Part shown: in pieces, positions 12,708 through 20,228 of the stretch
How positions within the stretch are numbered: position 1 is the first letter of the stretch
Layout: the number at the start of each line of letters is the position of its first letter
Source of the DNA: a virus
Virus record (IMG/VR): IMGVR_UViG_3300009285_000641
Location: 1 to 31,250 of that record
DNA: 31,250 nucleotides
Strand: one strand, 5' to 3'
Made by a program: the position numbers and the translations under genes
Notes under the pieces: generated by a model
What the model saw: only the letters and a program-made list of their open reading frames with translations
What the model was told of the DNA's origin: nothing
The model's database searches: none

Positions 12708-15023
12708 ATGATTACGACTAATCAGAAAACGGGTTTCGTCCGAGGCGCGATTACGTCGGTGATTGACCTCTATGCCCATGCACGTAGGGAGTGGCTGAAG
12801 GCTAACGTGGACGTAGAGGATAGAAGCCTCATCTACAATTTCCTCGGCAATCCATCCGATTCAATGCAGAACTGGAACGATGCCGAGAAACGACGTATCG
12901 CTATGGCGACCTCCTGGATTTACTCGGACATCCGGTTGATCGCCCAAGAATTCAGCGCGGGGAAGTTTGAGGTGCAACAGCGAGATGGGGAACAGGTCGT
13001 CCCCGTCACTAATCATCCATTTGAGTTGCTTTTACGCAAACCCAATGAGTATATTGACCTGACGTTCTTATGGCAATATACCATCATGTGGATGCAACTG
13101 CGCGGAAATGGGTATTGGTTCCTGGCCCCAGAGACGGGGAATCCAGACTCTATTGTGGAAATATGGCCGATAGCGTCTGACCGCCTGGCCCCAGTTCCAG
13201 ACCCGCTCAAACTCATCAAAGCCTATGCCTATCGGACTAACCAAGGCGGGTTGAAGCCGATTGATCCGCGCTATATCGTCCATTTCCGTTACCCTAATCC
13301 ATTCAGTCTTATAGATGGACTGCCACCCCTCAGCGCGGCTCTCCTGCCGATGGAAACCGAAGTCGGAACTGGGACTTTCCAGAAGGACACCTATGTATCT
13401 GGGAGAGGTGTCCCCCATTCTGTCATCATGCTCAACGAAGATATGAATGACCGCGACTTTGCAGCGACCTCGGCCATGATCCGGGAGGATTTTGAGAAAG
13501 AACGTAAGATCATCATTGCACGTGGCAACGACCTGAAGGTTGCCACAGTCGGACTCTCTCAGCGTGAAATGAATTTGGTAGGGCAACGCTCTTTCACACG
13601 TGACGAGCTTGATACCGTTTTCCTCGGAGTGGCTTTGCACAAGGACGGGGCGGGTGAGGGGGAATTGCGGCAACTGGACAAGATGTTCAAGGAGAAGACT
13701 ATCCACCCTCTCCACGAGCTTATCGCAGGGCAGATCACCGTCCAAGCTCTACATCGCTACTATGGCGAGGAGTTCTTGGCTACCTTTGAGGACATCCGAA
13801 CCCAAGACCGCGCCCTGAACGTCCAGGAGCGAAATGTCTACTGGAGAGTCAAGAAACTCAATGAGGCGCGTAAGGATTTAGGGCTTCCCCAATATGAGGA
13901 CGCCGATATTGGAGAGTTGCTTGTTCCGCTCGCAACTGATCCGGCTTACGTGGCGATGCTTATGGGTCTTTCGCGCACGGGCGCAACTCCAGACACGGGG
14001 AAACCTGACAGCCAGAGGCGTCCTGCTGAGGCGGTGGGGTCTCTGAGTCAAGCCGATGCCCCGGTCAATGTGTTGACCGACACGGCCAGCGGGGTAAAAG
14101 AGGCTATCCGGGTAGAGATGGGGCGGTGGAAGAAGGTAGCCTTGCACAACGTCAAATCTGGCAAGAATCCAGGTCTCTATCCCTTCATCTCCGACATCAT
14201 TCCCCGGAAGCAGTATCTTACCGTCCGGGGACAACTCCTTGAAAGTCACACAGAAGAGTCGGTCAAGGGAGTCTTTGATCTGGTGAGCCGTGAGGCAAAC
14301 CTAAATCTCAAGGCCGATGCGCGGGGAGGCGGGCGAGGGAGACGCACGAAAGAGATTGTTGCCGTGAATGCCTACCAGACTCTACTGGAGGACGATTACA
14401 GTGAGTGGGCCGACACCTTCTCTGACGATCTCTCTCAGGCCGAGAATGACGAAAGTCGCAAGGCGGTTATCATCGCGGCATTGGCGATATTGCTCCTTCT
14501 GTTGCAAAACAATGGACGCAAGAACATCCCCGAGGCTATGTTTCTAGCCATTGGGAAAGAGCCACCCACGACCGAGATGCTACAGATGATGGTGGATAGG
14601 GTGGCCGAGAATGATCGTTATCTGGCCGAAAGCCTGATACCTGACTTGCAAGCCAAGATTGAGAGGGCATTAGCCGATGCCGATATTCAACTCGCGTTCC
14701 AGATGGGAATCGAGGCGGGGCGAGACGCCATCCGCGCTATTTTGCAAACCGTTGAGGTTCGGATTGCCATGTACGCAGGCGCATGGTGGAAGGTTTTCCA
14801 AATGGCAACCGGGATGCTGTCTGACGTTCACCAGAAAGCGTACCGTTGGAATCTCGATCCACTTGTGAAGGATCACTGTCAAGACTGCCTTGATTGGGGC
14901 GATAGAACCTACGACTCTTTTGCGGTGATGCTGCAAACCACGGGAGGGCGGGGGCCGGGGTGGGGCAACAAATGTGGTGGCAATGATCGTTGCTCTGGTG
15001 AAGAGATTGACAGCGACTCATAA
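12708..15023 (+). CDS. Portal protein fused to a MuF-like minor head domain
   Basis: This 771-residue protein is longer than a usual portal. Residues about 1-420 match an HK97-type portal (SWIYSDIRLIAQEFSAGKFEV, LRGNGYWFLAPETGNP, HFRYPNPFSLIDGLPPLSAA, RDELDTVFLGV, TIHPLHELIAGQIT). The C-terminal part (about 640-771) resembles a Mu gpF / SPP1 gp7 minor head protein, with GIEAGRDAIRAIL and a cysteine-rich end (DHCQDCLDWGDRTYDSF ... CGGNDRCSGEE). The fusion would tie the minor head protein to the portal ring at one copy per portal subunit. The middle (about 430-620) is low in recognisable motifs and may be a linker. No frame break is visible. Confidence 0.9.
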   Translation: MITTNQKTGFVRGAITSVIDLYAHARREWLKANVDVEDRSLIYNFLGNPSDSMQNWNDAEKRRIAMATSWIYSDIRLIAQEFSAGKFEVQQRDGEQVVPVTNHPFELLLRKPNEYIDLTFLWQYTIMWMQLRGNGYWFLAPETGNPDSIVEIWPIASDRLAPVPDPLKLIKAYAYRTNQGGLKPIDPRYIVHFRYPNPFSLIDGLPPLSAALLPMETEVGTGTFQKDTYVSGRGVPHSVIMLNEDMNDRDFAATSAMIREDFEKERKIIIARGNDLKVATVGLSQREMNLVGQRSFTRDELDTVFLGVALHKDGAGEGELRQLDKMFKEKTIHPLHELIAGQITVQALHRYYGEEFLATFEDIRTQDRALNVQERNVYWRVKKLNEARKDLGLPQYEDADIGELLVPLATDPAYVAMLMGLSRTGATPDTGKPDSQRRPAEAVGSLSQADAPVNVLTDTASGVKEAIRVEMGRWKKVALHNVKSGKNPGLYPFISDIIPRKQYLTVRGQLLESHTEESVKGVFDLVSREANLNLKADARGGGRGRRTKEIVAVNAYQTLLEDDYSEWADTFSDDLSQAENDESRKAVIIAALAILLLLLQNNGRKNIPEAMFLAIGKEPPTTEMLQMMVDRVAENDRYLAESLIPDLQAKIERALADADIQLAFQMGIEAGRDAIRAILQTVEVRIAMYAGAWWKVFQMATGMLSDVHQKAYRWNLDPLVKDHCQDCLDWGDRTYDSFAVMLQTTGGRGPGWGNKCGGNDRCSGEEIDSDS

Positions 15024-15036
15024 TTTAGTGTAAAAT
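15007..15036 (+). promoter_or_regulatory. Promoter at the end of the portal gene
   Basis: TTGACA (15007-15012), an 18-bp spacer and TAAAAT (15031-15036). The start site would be near 15043, only about 6 nt before the ATG of the next gene, which also lacks a Shine-Dalgarno site, so that mRNA could be almost leaderless. Confidence 0.5.
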
Positions 15037-15048
15037 CAGACAATCAGA

Positions 15049-15507
15049 ATGATTGACATCAAGGTTATAGGCGCAGACGAAATAGCCCAAAAGTTCACGT
15101 TGGGGGGGGCGGGCACGTGGTCACTCTTGGGCGATGCGATGGAGTCGAGCCTCAAATATGTCCATAATGATGCCTCAATCTATCCACCTGAAACAGAAGC
15201 GAACCAACCTCCCCCTCCCTATTACGTCCGAGGTGTAGGCACTCAAACTAAAACCGGCAATCTGGGCGAGAGCCAACAACTCGGTTCACGTTGGAGTGAG
15301 ACAACTGAATTGAAATCCAAGACATTGACAGGGACTCTCTCTAATCCCGTGACTTACGCTTCCCATGTTCACTTGAAGGCCACACAAAGGCCGTTCCATG
15401 CAGCACGTGGCTGGCGCACAGTTGAAACCATTACTCAAGAAGCCATTCCCCAGATCATTGGTTTCTTTGAAGACGCCATACGAAAGGTGGTACAGTTTTT
15501 ATCATGA
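15049..15507 (+). CDS. HK97 gp10-like head-tail connector protein
   Basis: This 152-residue protein shows the recurring features of the HK97 gp10 family: an early helix after the beta start, 'YPPETEANQPPPPYYVRGVGTQTKTGNLGES', 'SNPVTYASHVH', and 'QRPFHAARGWRTV'. The family closes the connector between head and tail. The position right after portal and MuF agrees. It has no clear ribosome binding site and may use a near-leaderless transcript from the promoter at 15007-15036, or read-through translation from the portal gene. The stop overlaps the next gene as ATGA. Confidence 0.75.
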   Translation: MIDIKVIGADEIAQKFTLGGAGTWSLLGDAMESSLKYVHNDASIYPPETEANQPPPPYYVRGVGTQTKTGNLGESQQLGSRWSETTELKSKTLTGTLSNPVTYASHVHLKATQRPFHAARGWRTVETITQEAIPQIIGFFEDAIRKVVQFLS

Positions 15508-15719
15508 ATGACGCAGAATCAAGATTAGTAGATGCCGTTTGGGAGAAACTAAAGCGAAGCGAGCCAATGTCTGTCCAGGACATTGAGCGGTTCATCGTCG
15601 TGATCGAAAACTCCGATCTCCGTATTGACACACCCGATCAGGCGACAGCCGCGACCTTGCAAGTCAAGCTGAGAAGCGTCTTGCAACGGAAGTTCTTTGG
15701 GCAACAGGAAAACAAGTAA
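15504..15719 (+). CDS. Small hypothetical protein in the connector region
   Basis: This 71-residue, predicted helical protein (AESRLVDAVWEKLKRSE, VQDIERFIVVIENS, AATLQVKLRSVLQRKF) is of unknown function. ATGA overlap with the gp10-like gene and TAATG overlap with the next one support translation. Its place suggests a head-completion or regulatory accessory role, but no family was recognised. Confidence 0.5.
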   Translation: MNDAESRLVDAVWEKLKRSEPMSVQDIERFIVVIENSDLRIDTPDQATAATLQVKLRSVLQRKFFGQQENK

Positions 15720-16012
15720 TGTTGGCTACGAGCATAAATCTTGTGAGTGTCATGTCCGCCTCGCCTGTCGCAGATTCTTCTAGCGGCGTGACATGGGTTC
15801 CTACTTCCCCCGTGGAAAGCCTGTTTCCAAAAGTGCCGGGATACACCTGGAAGATCATCCCTAGCGCAACCAGTGAAATCCGCTGTGAACATTGCGCCAG
15901 AATAGCCTTGAGACTCGTGGGAGATTGCATAGTCATCACCCATCGCCACGATAGCCAACCACACAAAACGGTTGTCTCCATTTCCAGTTTGGGGCTGGCT
16001 CGCGTGAGTTGA
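15719..16012 (+). CDS. Small hypothetical protein with CxxC and HxH
   Basis: This 97-residue protein contains CEHC near residue 56-59 and HRHD near 75-78, which could form one metal site, and a Pro- and Ser-rich first half. The start overlaps the previous stop by one base (TAATG), and its stop overlaps the next ATG (TGATG). The function is unknown; a leftward frame antisense to it is rejected because this one fits the overlapping gene series. Confidence 0.45.
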   Translation: MLATSINLVSVMSASPVADSSSGVTWVPTSPVESLFPKVPGYTWKIIPSATSEIRCEHCARIALRLVGDCIVITHRHDSQPHKTVVSISSLGLARVS

Positions 16013-16329
16013 TGCCAGATGATGTGGTCAGTCGCATCAAGTTACTCATATGCCAAGCGTTGATCTTTCTCGGACTTTTCTCCCCTCTATTCTTTGTGAT
16101 AGGCCAGGAATACGAGCGGTTTGCACATGCCAGTGAAAAGCCAGCGACAGAGGTCGGCAAAGACGAGTTCTTCAGAGGATTATTCTCGATGTGCTTGAAT
16201 ATCTCGATGGCTTCCAGTGACCCGCCTTCCTTTACGGAGGCGGCAACTTTTTGCCAAAATTATGTTCAAGACGCCAACGATGATGGGATGTATGGCCAAG
16301 TTACACCGGGTTATACTCCTCCGAGGTGA
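16012..16329 (+). CDS. Small membrane-anchored or secreted protein
   Basis: This 105-residue protein has an N-terminal hydrophobic helix (about 9-30: IKLLICQALIFLGLFSPLFFVIG) and a polar C-terminal part with two cysteines (MCLNIS and FCQNYV) that could form a disulfide outside the cytoplasm. No family was recognised. Its position among late genes and its topology suggest an envelope role such as lysis or superinfection exclusion; this is inference only. It is followed after 3 bp by another membrane-anchored gene. Confidence 0.5.
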   Translation: MPDDVVSRIKLLICQALIFLGLFSPLFFVIGQEYERFAHASEKPATEVGKDEFFRGLFSMCLNISMASSDPPSFTEAATFCQNYVQDANDDGMYGQVTPGYTPPR

Positions 16330-16332
16330 AAA

Positions 16333-16686
16333 ATGTCGTGGAGAAGCGCAGTTTATTTCGTGTTTGCGCTCATAGTGACCTGTTCTGTCGGTCTATCAGG
16401 GTTTTACTTTGGGCTGAGTTCTGTCCCCAATACCTTCATCTCCAATCCGCCCAGCCTTGCTAGAGAGGCGTTGACTGAGATAGATGCTGGGAAACATCAC
16501 TATGTTACAACTGACATAGAGGCGCAAATCGGAAGAGAGCCAGTTGTCTATAACTCATTTTTTGAGTATCGCGGGTATGCTTTCTTTGATTTCAGGAGCG
16601 TTGAAACTGGGTGCTACTTTCTATTGGTTTATCACTGGAATGGTGAAATGTGGGAATTTTCTGACAGGTATGGCTATTTCTGCTGA
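16333..16686 (+). CDS. Small membrane-anchored protein, hypothetical
   Basis: This 117-residue protein has an N-terminal transmembrane or signal helix (about 5-28: SAVYFVFALIVTCSVGLSGFYFG) and a tyrosine-rich beta domain (FFEYRGYAFFDFRSVETGCYFLLVYHWNGEMWEF) ending in a cysteine. GAGGTGAAAA precedes the ATG. With the neighbour upstream it forms a pair of late envelope-directed proteins. The function is unknown. Confidence 0.5.
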   Translation: MSWRSAVYFVFALIVTCSVGLSGFYFGLSSVPNTFISNPPSLAREALTEIDAGKHHYVTTDIEAQIGREPVVYNSFFEYRGYAFFDFRSVETGCYFLLVYHWNGEMWEFSDRYGYFC

Positions 16687-16707
16687 GGCTGTCAGCCTCC
16701 TATAGCC

Positions 16708-17553
16708 ATGAAAAAGACCAAATCATTTTTGGTTGCGGTGGTGTCGGATACTCACGTTGGATCAAAAATAGGACTAGCCCCCCCGCGCATTGATTTTGAC
16801 GATGGGGATAGTTACGAGGCTTCTCAGATACAGCAAGAGGCTTGGGATTATTGGAAAAAAGACTTCTGGCCTTTTGTCTGGAAGAAAAACAGAGAAACCG
16901 TTGTGGTTTTCAATGGCGACCTGATTGATGGCAACCATCATGGAACCAATCAAATCTGGTCTGCCTCCGAGATAGAGCAGATACGAGTCGCGGCAGATTT
17001 GTTTGACCCCATTGCGCGCAAAGCGTCTAGCACTTATGTGGTACGCGGGACGCCCGCACATGTGATGGCCTCAGGAATGGCAGATGAGGCAATCGCCAGA
17101 AAAATAAGGGCGAATAAATCAAGCCCCGAGGGCAACCGTGTAGCTACCAGCTCCTATCATCTGAAACTCAATGTAGGAGGCGTCAATCTGGATATAGCCC
17201 ACCATGGCCCTAATCCGGGAAGGCGCATATGGCTCTATGGAAATGAATTGCGTGGGTATTGCCGAACCATAGTCTTGGATGCCTTGGCGCGGAATGCCAA
17301 GCCACCAGATGCGATTATCCGTAGTCATGTCCATCACAAAGTACACGAAACTGTCAGGGACTATGGGAACAAATGCGAGGCATTCATTACTCCCGCGTGG
17401 CAATGGAAGACGGAGTTTGCTCACCGGATTGTGAGTCATGAGGATATTGCCGACATAGGCGGACTGTTGATTGAGATTGACGGCAGTGAGATTTCAAATG
17501 CCTACTTTAGAATACTCCCCATGTCACAAAGCGACTTCATAGAAATAAAATGA
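16708..17553 (+). CDS. Calcineurin-like metallophosphoesterase
   Basis: This 281-residue protein carries most metal-binding motifs of the family in order: SDTHVG (D-x-H, about 13-18), NGDLIDG (about 69-75), HHGPN (about 168-172) and SHVHH (about 209-213). The usual GNH(D/E) motif is replaced by RGTPAHVMASG, so the catalytic asparagine is not obvious. Members hydrolyse phosphomonoesters or phosphodiesters, including nucleic acids. It lies in the late operon and overlaps the next gene as ATGA. Nuclease, nucleotidase or phosphatase activity cannot be told apart from sequence. Confidence 0.8.
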   Translation: MKKTKSFLVAVVSDTHVGSKIGLAPPRIDFDDGDSYEASQIQQEAWDYWKKDFWPFVWKKNRETVVVFNGDLIDGNHHGTNQIWSASEIEQIRVAADLFDPIARKASSTYVVRGTPAHVMASGMADEAIARKIRANKSSPEGNRVATSSYHLKLNVGGVNLDIAHHGPNPGRRIWLYGNELRGYCRTIVLDALARNAKPPDAIIRSHVHHKVHETVRDYGNKCEAFITPAWQWKTEFAHRIVSHEDIADIGGLLIEIDGSEISNAYFRILPMSQSDFIEIK

Positions 17554-17870
17554 GATCAACCAAGAAAGCCAAGACTAACGGCAATGGTCTTAGTCGGGAG
17601 TCTGTATTCCAACATCTGATGGAGAATTATGATCTTGGTTATCGCTTAGAACCGATTCTGGAAGATGAATTCACTCCGATTGAATTTAGACAAGCAAAAC
17701 ATTTGCCGGAAACAACTGCTACAAGAATACTTACCCGATGTGTCGAAGGAGGTCTATTGGAATGCCGGTGGGCCTATTCACCGACCTTGCGTCGCAAGGT
17801 CAGGGCATACCGATTTGTGTCTCCCAAACAAGGAAGGCCAAGCCAAGAACGACAAAACAAAAGGCAGTGA
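17550..17870 (+). CDS. Winged-helix-like DNA-binding protein (putative)
   Basis: This 106-residue basic protein has a pattern fitting a winged helix: a first helix (ESVFQHLMENYDLGYRLEPIL), then 'TPIEFRQAKHLPETTATRILTRCVEGGLLECRW' (helices followed by a turn) and a strand pair 'LRRKVRAYRFV' as the wing. It may be a late transcription regulator. No specific family was recognised. Its start overlaps the phosphoesterase stop as ATGA, which couples their expression. Confidence 0.5.
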   Translation: MRSTKKAKTNGNGLSRESVFQHLMENYDLGYRLEPILEDEFTPIEFRQAKHLPETTATRILTRCVEGGLLECRWAYSPTLRRKVRAYRFVSPKQGRPSQERQNKRQ

Positions 17871-17924
17871 CCGCGATAGAGACACCTTTGATAGGAACTA
17901 TGAGGGGTGAGGGCGAGATAAGAA

Positions 17925-18614
17925 TTGATTTCGCAAGAAGAACTCCTGAAATGGTGGCAGTCGGCCCCGTTCTCCAAGAAACTCCTTGAGCAGTGGAAAC
18001 CATCTCCGCTTTCCAGAGAGACGGTTGAAATTGACAGCATTCCAGTAGACACGCTGGAGTTGAGTCTGTGGCGTGGACACTTGGGACTGTCCTATGCCGC
18101 AGATAACGGCGACCACACCAAAGAACGCGGGCCATTTCTGGATGCTGTCATGGAGATCATTGACTATGATAGCGTCCTGGAAGTGGGGTGCAACCTGGGG
18201 TACAATATTGCGTATCTGGGGAGGGGGAGGAAGTTGGCAGTAGGCGTAGAGCCACTGTATTATCTCCTCGGCTCTAACGAGTTTCACGGGGTGGGGGCAA
18301 CGGCGTTCGCCTTGCCGTTTGCAGACAACGCCTTTGATCTTGTATTTGTGGCCGGAGTCCTTTGCCATATCGCGCAAGAGAACCTTCCAATCGCTATTTC
18401 GGAGTGCGTCCGGGTGTGTAAGAAGAAACTGCTAGTTGTGGATTACTATTCTGAAACTGAAACACCGATGCCATTCCGGGGCACAATGTTCCTGTGGTCA
18501 CGGGATTTTGTGTCCGAGGTTGCTCGGATACAGCAGACGAATGTGATACAGATGGGGTTGGCGCTGGGATGGTCATCTATGCAGATGTCATACGCCATTT
18601 TCGACAAAATTTAG
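17925..18614 (+). CDS. Class I SAM-dependent methyltransferase
   Basis: This 229-residue protein has a Rossmann methyltransferase core: motif I 'VLEVGCNLGYNIAYL' (about 84-98), an acidic strand end 'VGVEP', 'FALPFADNAFDLVFVAGVLCHI' (post-I and motif IV region) and 'KKKLLVVDYYSETETP'. The pattern is like small-molecule or sugar methyltransferases rather than DNA methyltransferases. A TTG start at 17925 is assumed, since no earlier ATG is in frame. The gene is the last before the promoter and leader at 18704. The substrate is unknown; glycan modification would fit the downstream cluster. Confidence 0.8.
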   Translation: MISQEELLKWWQSAPFSKKLLEQWKPSPLSRETVEIDSIPVDTLELSLWRGHLGLSYAADNGDHTKERGPFLDAVMEIIDYDSVLEVGCNLGYNIAYLGRGRKLAVGVEPLYYLLGSNEFHGVGATAFALPFADNAFDLVFVAGVLCHIAQENLPIAISECVRVCKKKLLVVDYYSETETPMPFRGTMFLWSRDFVSEVARIQQTNVIQMGLALGWSSMQMSYAIFDKI

Positions 18615-18703
18615 TTGGGGAGGAGCAGATACAGAATAACAAGCGATTTTGTTTCTGTTATTAGACAGTATTGGGGACTTTTCGGGATTGACAAACAAAG
18701 GAC

Positions 18704-18732
18704 TTGACAGAAAGTAATAATTGACATAAACT
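18704..18732 (+). promoter_or_regulatory. Promoter of leader A (capsid genes)
   Basis: TTGACA (18704-18709), a 17-bp spacer and TAAACT (18727-18732). The expected start falls at the beginning of the conserved box at 18738. The 90 bp upstream, after the methyltransferase gene, hold no gene. Confidence 0.65.
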
Positions 18733-18737
18733 AAACT

Positions 18738-18769
18738 ACAACTGCATACTTTGCGCGACTCTGTTCGCC
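18738..18769 (+). promoter_or_regulatory. Conserved 5' leader box, copy A
   Basis: This 32-nt segment is 29/32 identical to 25190-25221 and starts 6 nt after the -10 box in both copies, so it should form the first bases of the transcript. Its GCG-C-GAC / GTTCGC part (18753-18768) can pair into a 6-bp hairpin with one bulge. That hairpin uses the same bases as the 5' arm of the following terminator, a classic antiterminator arrangement. The trigger is unknown. Confidence 0.7.
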
Positions 18770-18811
18770 TCTTGTTGCATCTTTGATGCCTAACAAGGGG
18801 CGTTTTGTTTT
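18766..18811 (+). terminator. Intrinsic terminator inside leader A
   Basis: An 11-bp stem CGCCTCTTGTT/AACAAGGGGCG (18766-18776 with 18792-18802) stacks on a 5-bp GCATC/GATGC stem with a TTT loop and a 2-nt bulge, followed by TTTTGTTTT. It stands before the start of the protease gene, so it should reduce read-through unless prevented. Confidence 0.8.
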
Positions 18812-18836
18812 AACTCGGTGCGGGTCATATATACAC

Positions 18837-20213
18837 ATGCCTTGGGAGATAAGAAAGAAAGACAGTGAATTCTGTGTTCATAAGAGGGGGAACGACACAC
18901 CTCTCAAATGCTATCCCACGCGGGGGAAGGCGGTGGAGTACCTGCAAGCCCTGTATGCCAATGAGGACAATAAGATGGCGGTTGATGTAGAAACTGTCAA
19001 AGCTAAGACAAAGAAGATTGGGGCGAATAGCTATCCTGCCAGCGACTTTCTCGTGGTTGAAGACTTGGATATGCCCTCAAAGTGGCATTTGCAAGTCAAG
19101 AAACACGGAAAGATGGACGCTGGACTCATGGGAGGCGCTCACGCAGCGTTGATGTCGCCGGGGGGACACCGGGGTAACAAGTACGCAGGCCCGGACAAGG
19201 AAGCGGCCATTGCCAAGTTGAAGAAGATGTACAAGCAAGCGGGCATGACGTGGCCCGAAGACAAGAAGAAGGACAGTAGCAAGAAGTCTCTCAATCTCAT
19301 GGAGCTTGAGAGCAAAGTCCACATAGCGATCAAGGAAAAGCTCATGGAAGCCGGTGGATACAAAGACAGTTGGGATATGCCCTACTGCCCGACCGAGGTC
19401 TTCATGGACTTTGCCATCGTGAAGACGGACAACGGCCTCTATCAAGTCCCATACGAAATTGATGCGGAGTCCTATGAAGTCACATTGGGAGAGCCGATCA
19501 AGGTCAAGGTTGAGTACGTTCCAGACGACGCCGAACCGGAAGATGACATGGATGCAGACGGCGCATTGGATGAGAAATTCAAGGAGATGGTGAAGAAGTC
19601 GTCTGAATTGATGACTATCAAATCCATTGGCCCAGACAGGGTGGGTGGCTACGCGGTGTTGTGGGGAGACGAGTCTCGCAAAGACTTGACGGGCGAATGG
19701 TTCACCCCCAAGACTGAGGAACTTACGGCGATCTTTGATGTGGTAGGCAAACTCCCGTTCATGTACCACCACGGCCTAGATGAAACGGTCAAGACGCATG
19801 TGAGCGGGGTGGTAGACACGTTGAAACCGGACAGTGTTGGACTGTGGTACGAGGCTCAACTTAAGAAGGCTGACGAATACGACGAGCAAGTAAAGAAGTT
19901 GATTGAGGCTAAGAAGCTTAAGACTTCTACCCAGACGTTTCCTCTCGCTCGGCGTGTAAGCGTCAAGGGGGAGATTACCCGGTGGCCGATTGCCGAGATT
20001 ACCGGCACGCCCACCCCGGCAGAATACCGGATGCAACCGATTGAAACACTGAAGTCGGCATATCAAGCCATCGGCTGTAAGGATGATGACTTTGCGTGCA
20101 TGTTGAAGAAATACGGCGAGGCGGCAGAAGGCGAAGGCGACAATCAAGGCGCTGAGAAGGCGCGATTGATGCTGGAGCTTGAAGCGGCCCGGCTCTCTTT
20201 ATTGGAAATCTAA
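18837..20213 (+). CDS. HK97-type prohead protease with N-terminal extension
   Basis: This 458-residue protein would mature the capsid. The C-terminal third is an S78-like protease: GGYAVLWGDESRKDLTGEWF, then a catalytic-type histidine in MYHHG (His311/312), then KTSTQTFP (Ser364 candidate) and ITRWPIAEITGTPTPAEY. Upstream are a short domain beginning MPWEIRKKDSEFCV with YLQALYANE, often seen at the start of such phage proteins, and a segment 'MSPGGHRGNKYAGPDKEAAIAKLKKMYK'. The start at 18837 is chosen because earlier ATGs lie inside the terminator hairpin and MPWE is the familiar N terminus. No strong Shine-Dalgarno site is visible, which is unusual for a structural gene. Confidence 0.8.
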   Translation: MPWEIRKKDSEFCVHKRGNDTPLKCYPTRGKAVEYLQALYANEDNKMAVDVETVKAKTKKIGANSYPASDFLVVEDLDMPSKWHLQVKKHGKMDAGLMGGAHAALMSPGGHRGNKYAGPDKEAAIAKLKKMYKQAGMTWPEDKKKDSSKKSLNLMELESKVHIAIKEKLMEAGGYKDSWDMPYCPTEVFMDFAIVKTDNGLYQVPYEIDAESYEVTLGEPIKVKVEYVPDDAEPEDDMDADGALDEKFKEMVKKSSELMTIKSIGPDRVGGYAVLWGDESRKDLTGEWFTPKTEELTAIFDVVGKLPFMYHHGLDETVKTHVSGVVDTLKPDSVGLWYEAQLKKADEYDEQVKKLIEAKKLKTSTQTFPLARRVSVKGEITRWPIAEITGTPTPAEYRMQPIETLKSAYQAIGCKDDDFACMLKKYGEAAEGEGDNQGAEKARLMLELEAARLSLLEI

Positions 20214-20228
20214 CAAGGAGTAATAGAC

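Noticed and set aside
13068-13745. Long leftward frames inside the portal and protease genes (also 19077-19772)
   Set aside because: They are antisense shadows of clearly assigned genes with no motifs of their own.
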